Shown here piece by piece: positions 10,345-21,516 of a stretch of DNA of 37,500 nucleotides; the stretch's first letter is position 1, and each line of letters opens with the position of its first letter. The stretch comes from Phaeodactylum tricornutum CCAP 1055/1 (taxonomy: Eukaryota > Bacillariophyta > Bacillariophyceae > Surirellales > Neidiaceae). The stretch is taken from NCBI RefSeq assembly GCF_000150955.2, contig NC_011681.1:1-37500 (forward strand), written 5' to 3'. The translations under genes and the position numbers were made by a program. Below the pieces are notes generated by a model. That model did no database searches. It was not told the DNA's origin and worked only from the letters and a program-made list of their open reading frames with translations.

Positions 10345-13250
10345 TGGAAAACGCAAGGATCGTCAGCCCTTATGGCGATGGAGAAACCCAAGCGTTTCCT
10401 GCTGATCCGTGGGCAAATTTTCAGTACGCACTGCCTGAAGGGTCCTCGCAGTATAAATATCGTGCTTCTAGACAAAGACCAACGATTGGAGGATCACGAT
10501 CTCCCTCGGAGCCAATTCCCACCCCACGAGAAAGGATGGTGACATCTTCTAAGATCTCAACTCCTCACCGACACGGTATGGTAAATCGAGGCCATGCTAG
10601 TCGATACGAATATTCTAGTGACAAGCGATGCGATGACGTACACGTAATATTTACAGATCCCTCCGACGGTGTTGGGATCAGCGTTGAAAAAAGGAGCCAA
10701 CAGGACTTGTTGCGACAAAAGGTTCGGGAGGACACCAGTCGTAGGAGCTTACAACATTCAACCAGCGCACAAAGTATGTACCGGAAACGTAGCGAAAACA
10801 AAGGTGCGTTTCCTTCATTTCCACAATTAGCGCCGAGCAAAGAGAAAGCACTGGTACGTACTCCGAACACCTAAACTTGAATGCATTGACCAATTTTGAA
10901 AAGTGAACTACACTCCTCTAAACTACGCCTTCAATTCGTATTCTTTTGTCTGAAGCGAGGCCAGCGTCCATCTAAACATACTCGGGACCATATCTCACGG
11001 CATACTTCGCCAAAATCATCAGTGGAAATAACTTCAGAAAGCACAAACGCAGAGACCGATGGTCTAAATTTGAATTGGGCATTCTCGCGTGTTCAAGTTC
11101 GAGCGAATAGTGAAACGGAGTCAACGACGGTTTGGCTAAATACTGATCACAGGCAGGATTTAGAAGGAGAAGACATTTGGTTACAAGAAGAACATGCATT
11201 CCCTTTGTTGTCAACGGGGGCTTCAAGCAGATTTTCGGGCCCATCTGGTAAAGATGGCCTCCGAAAACGTACTGATAAGAAGTTAAATCGTGTCCGTTTT
11301 GCCGAACCGATACAGAAGCCGCGATCTGTCCCTTTTCTGAAAACTGTTTCACGGGAAACTATACGGGAAGAATCCTCAGATCCTCGTTCCAAAAAGATCA
11401 CACATAGTGACAATCGCGCGTGGTTCGTGGCCCAACCGAAGTCAATTCTCCGTCGGCGGCGTTTCGCTGGCGAAACCGTGTCCCATGACCCACAGTACCC
11501 CCAGAAGAATCGCCCATCCTCTCATCGCGCAGCTCCACAACGGAAGTCTGCTACATCGTTTTTGGATACACAAGGATCCCTACTCTCTCCCATTCATTCA
11601 GATAGGCGGCCTTGGGACCGCATCTCTGAAACAGGCTCGGAGTCACTCAGTCCTTCGTACAGTGATGTTGAGCGAGAGAAACGCGTTAGTCTTGGTCCCT
11701 ACCACCTGCAGGAGCTAAATGAGATGTATCCCGATCCTCCTCTTGAGTTGCAGGTAAGACATTTTTGACTTTACAAAGCCCTATCTTTTGTAGCCGACCT
11801 ACTCACCGACATACATTTTCTTTTAGTTCGACGACGAGTCAACTGTAGTACCAGCACGCGCTTCTTTCATCGACACTGTCGCTGCTGTTGTCGTTCAAGC
11901 CGCTGTTCGTAGATTTCTTGCCCAAAAAGTGATGCATGAGATGGTCGGCAAAGCATATTCCTTTCCGCATTTAGAATCTGACGATAAGAAATATCGACCA
12001 TTGTCGTCGCGAAAGGTAACTCCTGAAAAAAGGTCGTCCCGAAAAAGTATGGTAGGAATTTGGGAGGAGCAGTGTTCATAGAAGTCATGGCTGCGATAAA
12101 AATCCAATCTGCCTTCCGAGGCTTTTGGGTTCGAGATTCGTTGAATGTGGATCATTTTTGCGCGACTATGATCCAGAAATGGTATCGACGACATCATCAG
12201 AGGCACCACTATTTTGCAGATCTTTCTCGGATCATACTGGTCCAGTCCATTTGGAGGCGCAGTATAGCCAGGGAGCACGCTGCCTTTTTCCTTGGGAGCG
12301 TAATTACAGTTCAGTCGCTGTTTCGCTCGTACAGCGCTCGCAAAAAGCTCTACTCAGGACTCACTTGCCTACGAAAGGATACTATGGCAGCTGTAGTGAT
12401 CCAATCGCACTGGCGTACATATGCTTGCGAATGCAACTTTATTCGCGATCTTGTCGATATTTTGATCGTTCAAAGTGTTGTGAGAACTTGGTTAGCAAGA
12501 CGACACCTGTCATCACTACGCTCCAGGGCCCAAAGTATTTCCGGCAAAAAGTCACCAACAGTATCAAAAAAATACGCGAATCAAGTGGCGGCGCAACCTA
12601 CTGGAAGTCCTCGACCTGGAGAGGCCAATCGTAACTCGGCGACAGGGCAATGCTACTCCTCGTATAGGTCTGTCGAAGAGAGTTCGTTCAGCGCTATTCT
12701 TGGCAATATAAAGAGCAAGGAGAACAATCACCTCATTGTGTTGATTACATCTCAGTCTCTCTCGCGCAATCAAGCTTCCACAAGAAGTAATATTGGTACA
12801 ATCTTACGCGTCCATAATGTCTCATTCGAGGAAGTGGATGGAGCAAATCCGCTAACCCGAGGACGACGCGACGAACTCTTTGCTATATCACAAATGCGCG
12901 GCGTGTACCCGCAGTTCTTTGTGGTAGACTATGAAACAGGGCTCACGTTATTTTTCTGCAACAGTGATTCTTTTTTCGGTGCCAATGAAGAAGGCTCTCT
13001 ACCCAGGATACTCAATATTGCTGGTGTTGTGCAGAGCGCGATCGGAGGACATCAAGAAAGAAATAGTACCATAGACGAAGCTCCTAAAGCAAACAAGCAC
13101 CTGTTTGAGCCAAAGAGGCAAAGCTCACATACTACGGTTTCAATTGACAGTGAAACTTCGGAGCCCTCTGTAGGACGGAACAGTTTGCTTTCGATGTGGA
13201 AAAATCTTGACAAGAAGAACACATTAGTATTAAATGGACACAGGAATTGA
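10302..13250 (+). CDS. Multi-IQ-motif protein with C-terminal thioredoxin/SH3BGR-like domain
   Basis: Exons inferred: 10302-10853, 10956-11753, 11827-12015 and about 12048-13250, giving roughly 913 aa. The first 450 residues are polar, Ser/Arg-rich and probably disordered. From about residue 470 there are at least six IQ-type calmodulin-binding motifs (VVVQAAVRRFLAQK, AAIKIQSAFRGFW, ATMIQKWYRRH, ILVQSIWRRSIAR, ITVQSLFRSYSAR, VVIQSHWRTY, LIVQSVVRTWLARR). After a linker, residues of about 739-835 (LIVLITSQSLSRN, VSFEEVDGANP, RGVYPQFFVV) look like the glutaredoxin-like SH3BGR fold without an active-site CxxC. A calcium/calmodulin scaffold or cytoskeletal role is inferred. The junction between exons 3 and 4 is uncertain: the best donor (12016) and in-frame acceptor (12047) leave only a 32-base intron. 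The start at 10302 is the first Met of the open frame. Confidence 0.6.
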
Positions 13251-13398
13251 CAACAACCTGATTGTGAACGCGGAGAGAAGTTGTTAGCTGTTAGTCTGTA
13301 CATGTTAGTAGCAATTTCTACACTAATGCGTACGACATGAGTTCATGCATGCAATTTAAAGGAACCCCTTCCATTCGCCGCCTCAAGAAAGAAAACCG

Positions 13399-15726
13399 TT
13401 ACTCTTTCTGTTTTATCAAGGCAGACAACTCTGAGGCAAACCCATGCATTGTAGCTGTCTGCAAGCGCGAACAAGCTTTTGACACACTTTTGATTATTGC
13501 AGCTGATGGCAGATGCGACAGGGCACCGTCGTGGTGTCTCGTAACAATTGTCTTAATAAGACGAGCAGCTCGCTCAACGCAATGTGCATCACGACTATTG
13601 AGAAGGGCATTGAGACAGGCATCGTAGCACCTTTCATCCGGCTCTATATCGGGACGACCATGAATGTGCAAATCTAACATGTAGGACAATACCACGCAAG
13701 CATTTTCCGCAGACTCCTTGGTTCTCGCATTTCTGAGAGACGTCAGTATTGCTGCAAAGACAAGTCTATCGAGCTTCAGCTTGTTTGAGGGATCGGAGTC
13801 TAAAACCTGCATTTCTCGAAACAAATCGAAGGCAACCCTGCCAGATTTTACGTTCCGAAGGGAAGCGAAAGCAAAAATAACAGCAGTATACGCTCGACTT
13901 GTCGGTTGAACACCCAAATTCTTCTGGTGTCCAAGTGTCTGCAATGCTAAATCAGCGGACTCCTTGGATCTAAAGTTCGCCATTGCTGAAATTACAGCGG
14001 TGTACAACCCAACAGATTTCGGATCCCATTGAAAAGTTCCTTTCTTAACCCCCGCCTCAATACGATGTAATAAGGTAGAAGCGGTCACAGTGTCTTCGTA
14101 CTTTTTCGTTTTTACCAAAGCATTGATGAGAACCTGGTATGGAAACATGTCTACAGTAAGCCGGTTCTCACCATCTATCAAGACGTCGAAAGCCTCTTTG
14201 AGCGAGTTTTCCTTACAAAGCAAGCCAATGCACATGTTGAAGGTGCCCGAATTTGGAGCACATGGAAATCCGTGTTGCTCCGAGAGATTTATCATCGAAT
14301 TCAGAAGGGATAAGACATATTTCCCCCCGCTCCCTTGAGACAGGCGGAGCCAGCCATGAATAACAAAATTGAATGTGTCTGTTGTTGGAGGCGGCCCAGC
14401 TTGGCCAATAGCTGCTTCGACCATAGCGACAACATGAGCATGCGCTTGTAGCATTCTTCCACAACGGACTTGAGCTTCCATGTAGGACATGTGTGTTGCT
14501 AAGTCCGGTCGAATAACAACCGAAAATGAGTCTCCCGACGCGATCGCTGCCTGGGCGGTGTTGCTCATATCAGTCAAAGAGTATCCGTCGCGAAGTAGCG
14601 TTTCCGCTATTGTTGCTGCCTCGTCACAACCACTTTTTGCCCACGCCGATAGTGCGGCGTTGAGGCAAGAAGTTAAATCTACGCGATCTTCAGCACGAGA
14701 GATGTTTTTTGCTCGAAAATGTGCGACGGCTTTTCTAAAAATTGCTTCCGCTCTCTGGGGTTGCCCTCGTCGTGCAAAGGCTGCTGCCACAGTGCCAAAG
14801 CTGTATTTGTCCGGGTGCGCTACGCCATGATTAGCTTCCAGCTGGATCATCATTTCCAAAATTTCAAGAGCCCGTTCGGCTCCTCTTCCCTCTTGACTCG
14901 TGCTCCAGGCCTTGAGAACTCGGTTAAATGACGTTGTCGTCGGATGCGGTCGGCCTTTGGTGGACAGACTTGAAAGGTGGATAAGCGTATCTTCTGCCGC
15001 CATGGCAGCCCCATACTGTGTGCTGGCTTGATTCGAGTGCACTCGAATGAGTTGACTATATATAGCGGAACTAGGATAAGAAGGCTGTAGTCTTTCCTCC
15101 AGCTCTTGCACGAGTCGTTGTGCTACTGTTCGAGTATCGGGGTGAGAGCTCAGACCACAAACATACAGCACGCTGCTGTAGGTGCCGTTATTCGGTGGGG
15201 GGTACAAATTTGGCTGCGTTTCTTGCAGCTCCCACATTCGCTCAAGTAGAGACCTTGCTTTGAAAAGTGATTCGTCTGTGTTGGTTCTAGCCCAACCGCG
15301 GATTACACGATTGAACAACGTGACTTTGACTTCTTTCCTTTCCTCGATTAACTTTACCAAAATCTGTTCTGCGATAATCATGCATTGTTGTGTACCTCTC
15401 TTAGTAAGAATATTGATTGCTTTTCGACAAAACCCAGCTATATCGTTATTCATCGTTCCGTTAGGCAGCGACAAAGCAAACTTAATTGTTGAGTCCTCTG
15501 GTCCTGCCGGGAGATAATTTTTTCTCTCGCGTCTGCTCTCAGTGACAACTTTCGCAGCATTGGTCGTGAGTTTTCCACAAGGTTGTAAAGAAAATGGACA
15601 ATCTGAAATCGCCGAAAGCATTCGGCAGCGATCCCTTGCGGTAGCCATCACTGCTGTGGATAGTGGTTGTCGGCGACGCAGCCGCAATACGCGCCACGAA
15701 AACTTAAGTTCATGAACGCAATTCAT
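13399..15726 (-). CDS. Pentatricopeptide repeat (PPR) protein
   Basis: This single-exon frame encodes 775 aa. The N-terminus is rich in Arg and Ser and poor in acids (KFSWRVLRLRRRQPLS), suggesting organelle import, more likely mitochondrial since no diatom plastid ASAF-type motif is visible. From about residue 130 helical pairs of about 35 residues recur, with PPR-like cores such as VTLFNRVIRGWAR, NGTYSSVLYVCG, TTTSFNRVLKAWS, DKYSFGTVAAAFARRG, TDTFNFVIHGWLR, NSGTFNMCIGLLCKE, SRAYTAVIFAFAS and ERCYDACLNALLNS. PPR proteins bind specific RNA stretches and act in organellar RNA stability, processing or translation; the target cannot be read from this sequence. No C-terminal DYW or SMR domain is seen. 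It converges with the IQ gene, whose stop lies 148 bases away. Confidence 0.85.
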   Translation of the reverse strand: MNCVHELKFSWRVLRLRRRQPLSTAVMATARDRCRMLSAISDCPFSLQPCGKLTTNAAKVVTESRRERKNYLPAGPEDSTIKFALSLPNGTMNNDIAGFCRKAINILTKRGTQQCMIIAEQILVKLIEERKEVKVTLFNRVIRGWARTNTDESLFKARSLLERMWELQETQPNLYPPPNNGTYSSVLYVCGLSSHPDTRTVAQRLVQELEERLQPSYPSSAIYSQLIRVHSNQASTQYGAAMAAEDTLIHLSSLSTKGRPHPTTTSFNRVLKAWSTSQEGRGAERALEILEMMIQLEANHGVAHPDKYSFGTVAAAFARRGQPQRAEAIFRKAVAHFRAKNISRAEDRVDLTSCLNAALSAWAKSGCDEAATIAETLLRDGYSLTDMSNTAQAAIASGDSFSVVIRPDLATHMSYMEAQVRCGRMLQAHAHVVAMVEAAIGQAGPPPTTDTFNFVIHGWLRLSQGSGGKYVLSLLNSMINLSEQHGFPCAPNSGTFNMCIGLLCKENSLKEAFDVLIDGENRLTVDMFPYQVLINALVKTKKYEDTVTASTLLHRIEAGVKKGTFQWDPKSVGLYTAVISAMANFRSKESADLALQTLGHQKNLGVQPTSRAYTAVIFAFASLRNVKSGRVAFDLFREMQVLDSDPSNKLKLDRLVFAAILTSLRNARTKESAENACVVLSYMLDLHIHGRPDIEPDERCYDACLNALLNSRDAHCVERAARLIKTIVTRHHDGALSHLPSAAIIKSVSKACSRLQTATMHGFASELSALIKQKE

Positions 15727-16272
15727 ACTTGTAGTGGGAGGTCGCCCTGCACTAGCTCTGTAAAGCGGTGGATTTCGGCCGGCAGAAAAGTTATCTCCCG
15801 AAGTGGTGGCAAATAGTTTGACTGTGGGAGGGATGCAACAATCAATGTAACAGTAAGCGACAACAACGCAACCAACGTGCCCTATCCTCCAAATTCGAAA
15901 TACAGTTACCGCACAATCAACACTGATAGTGGCTAGCTGCTGGACTTTTTTGTATTTACACTTTTGAAATCAATTGTAACTCCGTATTCCTAGAGTGGTC
16001 GGAATCCGAAGTCACTGCTAGTAGAGGTAGGCAAGCACTAAAGCTCATTTTTTGGCTCCGTGTCACATTCAGTCAGTCAGTCATATGGCTTATGTCGTTC
16101 CTCATCCAGCGCAATAGCCGCCTTTCACAACTCTGACCATCGTCAAACGCTTTTCCAAGCTGTGCTCGCAGTCTAATCATGGGATTCGAAGCCTTCTTAT
16201 AAACTTGAAGCGGATTTCTGAGCCGCAAAGGTAGAGCAAGTAAATAAGTACCTCCACCCGACCTTGCTTTAA
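15727..16272. other. Divergent intergenic region between the PPR and glycosyltransferase genes
   Basis: About 545 bases with no gene. It must contain the promoters of two divergent genes. A CAGTCAGTCAGTCA short direct repeat lies at about 16070-16082. I see no other motif I would name. Confidence 0.5.
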
Positions 16273-17775
16273 GTGCACCGCTATTTCCAAGCCTTAAGCT
16301 TTACTTCACACCTCGATCGAGCTTGCGGTGGGATGCCGTCACGAAGTGTTATTGAAGTCGATGTTTTAATTCCGGTTCACAACGCGAAGGATACACTGCG
16401 GGCTACGATCGAGTCCGCCATGAATCAAGAACCATCACACGATGACGACAACGTTGAAAACCAAATCGACCTCGATGTTCACATTTGCTGCTATGATGAC
16501 GGTTCTACAGATACGAGCTGGTCCATACTCAAAGATCTGGAAGATCAGCACATGAAAAATTGTCGGCAATGCTCCTCCATCCGTTGCGACGGCAGCAAGC
16601 GCTCGCGAGTGCTGACGAAACTGTGGTTAGGTAAGGAAGCAACATCTCGAGGAGCAGGTTACGCGAGAAACCGGGCGGCTCAACTTCGACCAAATCCAAA
16701 TCCCGATGGTTTTCTTTGCTGGTTGGATTCAGACGACTTGATGGCACCGACACGGATATATCGCCAAGTGCAGTATTTACTCTCTCTAGAGGAGGAAGCT
16801 CGCAAACGAGCACTCTTGGGATGCACATTTGAACGCGACCCACCCGATTCAACATGGCACTATTCTGCTTGGGCCAACGGTTTGACCGATGATCGGCTAA
16901 GTCTGGAGCGGTTCCGAGAATTGACCATAATTCAGCCTTCATGGATGATGCAGCGATCCCGATTTGCGGAAGTGGGCGGCTATGTTGAAGCCCCTCCCCT
17001 AAACGACAGTGATGATTCCGTTGAATGTTCCGTATCTATCCAGAAATTCGAACTAATACATCCAGTATTTGACACCCCCACGACGCTGCGATTAGCGGAA
17101 GATTTGCGGTTTTTTCATGCTCATCTACACTCGAATGGAACCCTCAATCTATTGCGTCATGATTCTCCCCTGGTGATATACAGGCATCGTGCCGGTCTTT
17201 CTCAAAGCACGACAACACCACGGAAACTATTGCTTCAGTTACGAACGCTAGCGTTTGAACGAATGGTTCTTGAATCGGGGGAAATATGGAAAGAGAACGG
17301 TTTCTGTATCTGGGGTGCGGGCCGAGATGGAAAGGATTTTGTTAAGGCTCTGTCGGATACGAACCGTAAAAGAATTCGTTGCATGGTCGACGTAGATGAC
17401 AGGAAGATTGCTATTGGCTCTTACGTTAATCGAGATATCAGAGTCAACATTCCTATTATGCACTTTTCTCTTTTGGCAAAGGACGAAAGCTTGCGTAGCA
17501 GCCTCTACGAGCAATGGACAACGGGACAGAACCATAACCTTCCCGGATTTGGTAAGATTCGGAAGGGAAGAAATTTGACAGGCCCGCAAGGGCTCCCTTC
17601 AGCAAAGAAACCCAAGTTGTCGAACAAGGGTAGCGTTGACCCGCAATTCAAATCCCTCCTACGCGAGCTGCCCGTTGTAGTTTGTGTCTCCATGTATCGG
17701 ACAAATGGTGCATTGGAGCACAACGTGAAGCAAATTGGACGCATCGAGGGTGAAGATCTATGGCATTTTATCTAA
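16273..17775 (+). CDS. Family 2 glycosyltransferase, B3GNTL1-like
   Basis: A single exon encodes 500 aa. The GT-A fold of family 2 is marked by DVLIPVHNAKDTL (about 30-42), the acidic YDDGSTD loop (about 74-80), a GAGYARNRAAQ segment and the metal-binding LDSDD motif (about 151-155). It continues with QPSWMMQRSRFAEVGGY and LRLAEDLRFFHAHL. The C-terminal extension, CIWGAGRDGKDF, MVDVDDRKI, then VVVCVSMYRTNGALEHNV and GEDLWHFI, is characteristic of the B3GNTL1 branch rather than of generic GT2 enzymes. It is predicted to transfer a sugar from a nucleotide sugar; acceptor and donor are not established for this branch. No signal peptide or transmembrane helix is evident. The Met at 16333 (MPSRSVIEVDV) is an alternative, arguably better, start. 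Confidence 0.82.
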   Translation: MHRYFQALSFTSHLDRACGGMPSRSVIEVDVLIPVHNAKDTLRATIESAMNQEPSHDDDNVENQIDLDVHICCYDDGSTDTSWSILKDLEDQHMKNCRQCSSIRCDGSKRSRVLTKLWLGKEATSRGAGYARNRAAQLRPNPNPDGFLCWLDSDDLMAPTRIYRQVQYLLSLEEEARKRALLGCTFERDPPDSTWHYSAWANGLTDDRLSLERFRELTIIQPSWMMQRSRFAEVGGYVEAPPLNDSDDSVECSVSIQKFELIHPVFDTPTTLRLAEDLRFFHAHLHSNGTLNLLRHDSPLVIYRHRAGLSQSTTTPRKLLLQLRTLAFERMVLESGEIWKENGFCIWGAGRDGKDFVKALSDTNRKRIRCMVDVDDRKIAIGSYVNRDIRVNIPIMHFSLLAKDESLRSSLYEQWTTGQNHNLPGFGKIRKGRNLTGPQGLPSAKKPKLSNKGSVDPQFKSLLRELPVVVCVSMYRTNGALEHNVKQIGRIEGEDLWHFI

Positions 17776-17945
17776 TAGTAAGACGGCTGGCTACTTTCGA
17801 GGAAATAGTAAACAGGCCTCAGAGGTTTTTGTTGGTAAAGACTTATGTGTATCGTTTAGAAAACATGGCAGGCATGCAAACGTTCTCTAAGCGGTCCGAC
17901 AACGTGAGTCCCCCGAAGTGATATAACGACTTGATCACTGTCCCT

Positions 17946-20163
17946 CTACAAATTCACCAAGAGAGAATCCATTGGTACTTTAAACAGGGGCATTAATTGA
18001 CTTTGGCTATCGCCGCCATCAAAGTCGGGGTCTTTATGACGTCGACGCAGCCGGCAGTGATACGTCTGAAAAACAAAAATTGAAAATGAGATCAAGTGAC
18101 AGGAGACCAAAGGAATGCAATCAAACGCAGCAACGCACCCCTTGCTTATTATTTTTGCACCTCTGACAAGGCTTTATACCGGTATGGCTAGCGAAAGCTT
18201 TACTTGCATCTGGGTAAACGGCGCCGTTTGGTCCGACAAATGAATGTCCATGGCGGCCTGACCGCGATGAGTGTACGGCAGCCTTGATGATACACGACCT
18301 GAAGGCTTCGATTTGCTCAGGGTCACCTTCTTCCATTACCTTCCGCAAGTCGGTTGCAGATGCCGTTGGCTTAGGACCAACACTAGAAGTGACCACACTG
18401 GGAGTGTTCAGTGATTTGACGGCTATCGATCGGTCGATATTAATCTTTGGACTTGTCCCCGCGTGCTCCACGGGCGCTTCTTTGTTGCTATTGGTACTGA
18501 ATAAGCTCTGGCTCTTGGAGCCCAAAGCTGAATGACTGCTGACATGGCTACCACCGTTTGCCGCGCGATGATAGGACGTACTTAGTGTCATAGCAGATCC
18601 CACCATGACGCCACCTCCTGCGCTAGAGGTGGCTAGTCCTGCACCGCCAGATGCGTGGATCCCCGAAATTCCCGGAGCATTTGCGCCTACAAAATTGGGA
18701 TCCGCGACATGATTGGTTTGTAGTCCGAAATACCGACCCTCGGTCAAATGAAATGAATTACTGTCCAAGTGCGCGACGAATGCCCCCTTCCCTTTGGGTG
18801 GATAAAAGGGATGGGCATCCTCAAATGCAGAATCAGAAAACGGGAGTCTGGTCAGGTCGGCTAGTTTGGGAGGAACTGGAGCAGCGGGTAAAGGTGGAAT
18901 GGTGGCAATGGCAGCTGCTTCCATTGCGCCCTCATGGGAATCAAGGTTTTCTTGTGCTGCCTGATAGCCTATGATAGCCTTTTCTCGTGTCGCAACATCT
19001 TTAATATACTGCTGTCGTTGTTTCACATATGCTTTGGGATAAGATACTGATAGCGACACAGGAATCATGTCCTTGAACGACATCGGCCGTTTTCTTTTAC
19101 AATCAGAAGGCGTGTTGCTCAACGTCAAGGACTTGGATAGGGAAGCTATTAGCACGCGAGGTAGTAAGGACGGATTTGTCCGTTCTGATTCCGGCAAATC
19201 CAAATCATAATTATCGTCTTTACTTTCTGTGGCCTCCAAATAGCGTCGGGGCATCAAGTCAGGAAAGCGTCGAGCAAGGACAATATCAGAATCAAACATG
19301 TCGCCTACCATTCTTTGAACACTAGAGCCACGATGAGGGTTGCTCGTGCGCTTGTATTCGCTATATCCAGCCAACGACATGTGGTGATCGAACACGGCAG
19401 ACGGCGTAGCGTACCCTGTTTTTGTAGCAGTTTCTATAGATTTCAGACCGCTTGTCGGCAACATGAGTAAACCTGGTGAAGCAATCGGTGGCAGACGCAT
19501 AGGTCGAGAAGGCAACATGGAACGTCGTTTCGTTGTTTTGGTGGCCTTAGTGGAACGACTGGAAGACAATTGGTTCTGAAAAACAATAGCAGCGACAGCA
19601 TCGTCTTCTCCTGAGTCATCGCTGTCGACAACGGTGGCTTTAACGACAGCGTCGCCATCTTCTTCTTCATCGTCATCGTCGGATTTCGATGTTACGTTGG
19701 AACTGCGAGAGCTCATCGGAAGCTTGAAAGCACGTCGCATCAATGAGGGTTTCTTGGGAGGAAGTGGAATTTCGTTTCCTTCTCCATTAGAACCAGTAGT
19801 TGCGGGTGAAGGTTCTTGAGCAGCTATTGCACTGAGCGCCTGGTTTATGACTGGAGGAGCAGGCATGATCTTATTGGCTGTTGTCAAAGGGCTACACGAT
19901 TGGAATCCCTTCGTCGTTTGTTTAAGAGACAGTTTGATCCTCATTTTCGGAGGTGCGTGCGCCAACATGGGGAAGTGAGAGTGTCCCTTCCGAGGAAAAT
20001 CCTCTCGTTCCTCATCCGTATCGTGCGAATCGTTGTCCGACGATGTATCGTCGTCATCCTCGTTTTCCCTCGAAGGGTCGGAATCGTTGTCCGTCGATGA
20101 TTCTCCACTATCTGAGTCCTTGACGCCAGCGTCCGTCGAATTGTGTTCATCCGAAGATTCCAT
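17946..20163 (-). CDS. Acidic low-complexity protein with Cys/His/Arg-rich C-terminus, two exons
   Basis: Exon 1 is 20163-18139 and exon 2 is 18065-17946, joined by a 73-base GT-AG intron, giving 714 aa. Without the intron the frame would end at 18121 and lose the C-terminus. Residues 1-55 are extremely acidic and Ser-rich; further acidic and Gly/Ser/Ala-rich tracts follow, so most of the protein is probably disordered. Conserved-looking segments include PVSLSVSYPKAYVKQRQQYIKD and HPFYPPKGKGAFVAHLD. The spliced C-terminus reads GIKPCQRCKNNKQG-TYHCRLRRRHKDPDFD, a Cx2C...HC...H pattern within basic residues that could bind zinc and nucleic acid. I do not recognise the family; a nuclear or chromatin role is only a guess. 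It faces the gene at 20428 head to head across 264 bases. Confidence 0.7.
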
Positions 20164-20427
20164 GCTGGTTTTCTAAAGATAGTGGGACGTCTGTGAAACA
20201 AAGGAAGAGACTACGGGTGAAGTTTGAAGGGTAACAGTAAATAGGATTGCAGAGCAAAATTCCGTCGAGGGTGCGCGGCACTGCGAACGAAGGCATTCCC
20301 CCAACGTGGGCGCAACAGATGTCGGTAGCAGGACAGACTGTAGGTTCAATACCGTGCGGCGAGAGGAGCACGTCATGCCATATTTTTCTGCAGAAATATT
20401 ACAGCTCCCAGAGAAAGCACAAAACAA

Positions 20428-21516
20428 ATGAAACAGGCGTCTACTGGAGGTCTAGCGAGAATGTCAAGTGAAGACGAAGACGTACTACACAAATATAGAA
20501 AATATGATCCGCCGCCTCAAGAGTTGCCAGTCTACTCGTCCGATGAAGACAGTAGCGGATCATCGATATTGACTGCCAACGCAGAGCCACTCACCGCCAA
20601 GGCCGATTTGCTCAAAGTGTTGGACTACATCATCATTGTTGGTAACCGTAACCGATATCAAAGCTTACAAGCAACTAGGGAACAGATTTCGGAGACAACT
20701 ACGGGGTCAAATGAGCTGTCAGAGATTGAACAAACGGATGATTTTGAGCTTAGTGGAATGCACGCTGATGATTTCCAATTAGACCCGCAGAGAAGAAAGA
20801 AAAGTCGTTTGAGTGCAGCTTTGCTGTGCCCATCGTATGCCGCTTGGGAAGAAACTAACAGAACTGATGCGCTGGATTGCACATGGTGTCATCAATACAG
20901 TGACTGTATCGCGTTGCCATACAATAAGGTTCGATCCAAAGAACCACCAGCTTTGAAAGGTTTTTTTTATACGCGCACAGACAGAGATTTGACATTGCGA
21001 TGCTGGAGGAAAGCTGTTCATGCAGCATCAACAGTCATGGTGCTGGAAGGGGTCAATGGGAATGTGAGGCTTGACCTGACCTCAGCCAATTCAGCAGAGA
21101 AAGACGCCAAGGAGACATGCCTGAACCTAGGAATAGCTCTTTCGAATCTAAAACCATATACTTGTCCATCTTGTTTCAAGGTCTTCCAAAGTTGCAGAGC
21201 CAGGGAATGTCACTTCTGGGGAGAAAATAACCACAGAGGCTGTTGCTGGAGTCTTGTGCACAAGAAAAGACATTCTATTCTGAAAGAAGCCACCAATAAG
21301 GAAAGCACCATTTGCCAACACGTCTTGATGAGGTTAATCTTATGCTCAATTCATCAAAAATGTCATCAGTTGCCTAAAATCCTGGATAGGAAATTCATTG
21401 TTTGTCTTCTTGGAGCAGCGAGATTGCATCATTTACGTCTCCGACAGACCAGTTCAAAACTTTCCCAATATCCAGGCTCCGCTTCATTGGATGAGCACAG
21501 TCCTGATCTTCCCTAA
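20428..21516 (+). CDS. Hypothetical Cys-rich protein, 3' end possibly transposon-derived
   Basis: The frame encodes 362 aa; Met12 (20461) is an equally good start. The N-terminus is acidic and Ser-rich. Two putative metal-binding patches are visible: LDCTWCHQYSDC (about 149-160) and YTCPSCFKVFQSCRAREC followed by HFWGENNHRGCCW (about 244-275). I do not recognise the family; a divergent zinc finger is the likeliest reading. The last 60 or so residues (from about 21340) overlap an antisense frame and adjoin repeats shared with the piggyBac-like relic at the right of the window. The original 3' end may therefore have been replaced or truncated by a transposon insertion. It shares a 264-base divergent promoter region with the 17946-20163 gene. 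Confidence 0.5.
   Translation: MKQASTGGLARMSSEDEDVLHKYRKYDPPPQELPVYSSDEDSSGSSILTANAEPLTAKADLLKVLDYIIIVGNRNRYQSLQATREQISETTTGSNELSEIEQTDDFELSGMHADDFQLDPQRRKKSRLSAALLCPSYAAWEETNRTDALDCTWCHQYSDCIALPYNKVRSKEPPALKGFFYTRTDRDLTLRCWRKAVHAASTVMVLEGVNGNVRLDLTSANSAEKDAKETCLNLGIALSNLKPYTCPSCFKVFQSCRARECHFWGENNHRGCCWSLVHKKRHSILKEATNKESTICQHVLMRLILCSIHQKCHQLPKILDRKFIVCLLGAARLHHLRLRQTSSKLSQYPGSASLDEHSPDLP

Noticed and set aside
16529-16942. A 137-codon - strand frame
   Set aside because: It lies wholly within the glycosyltransferase gene in antisense and matches nothing.
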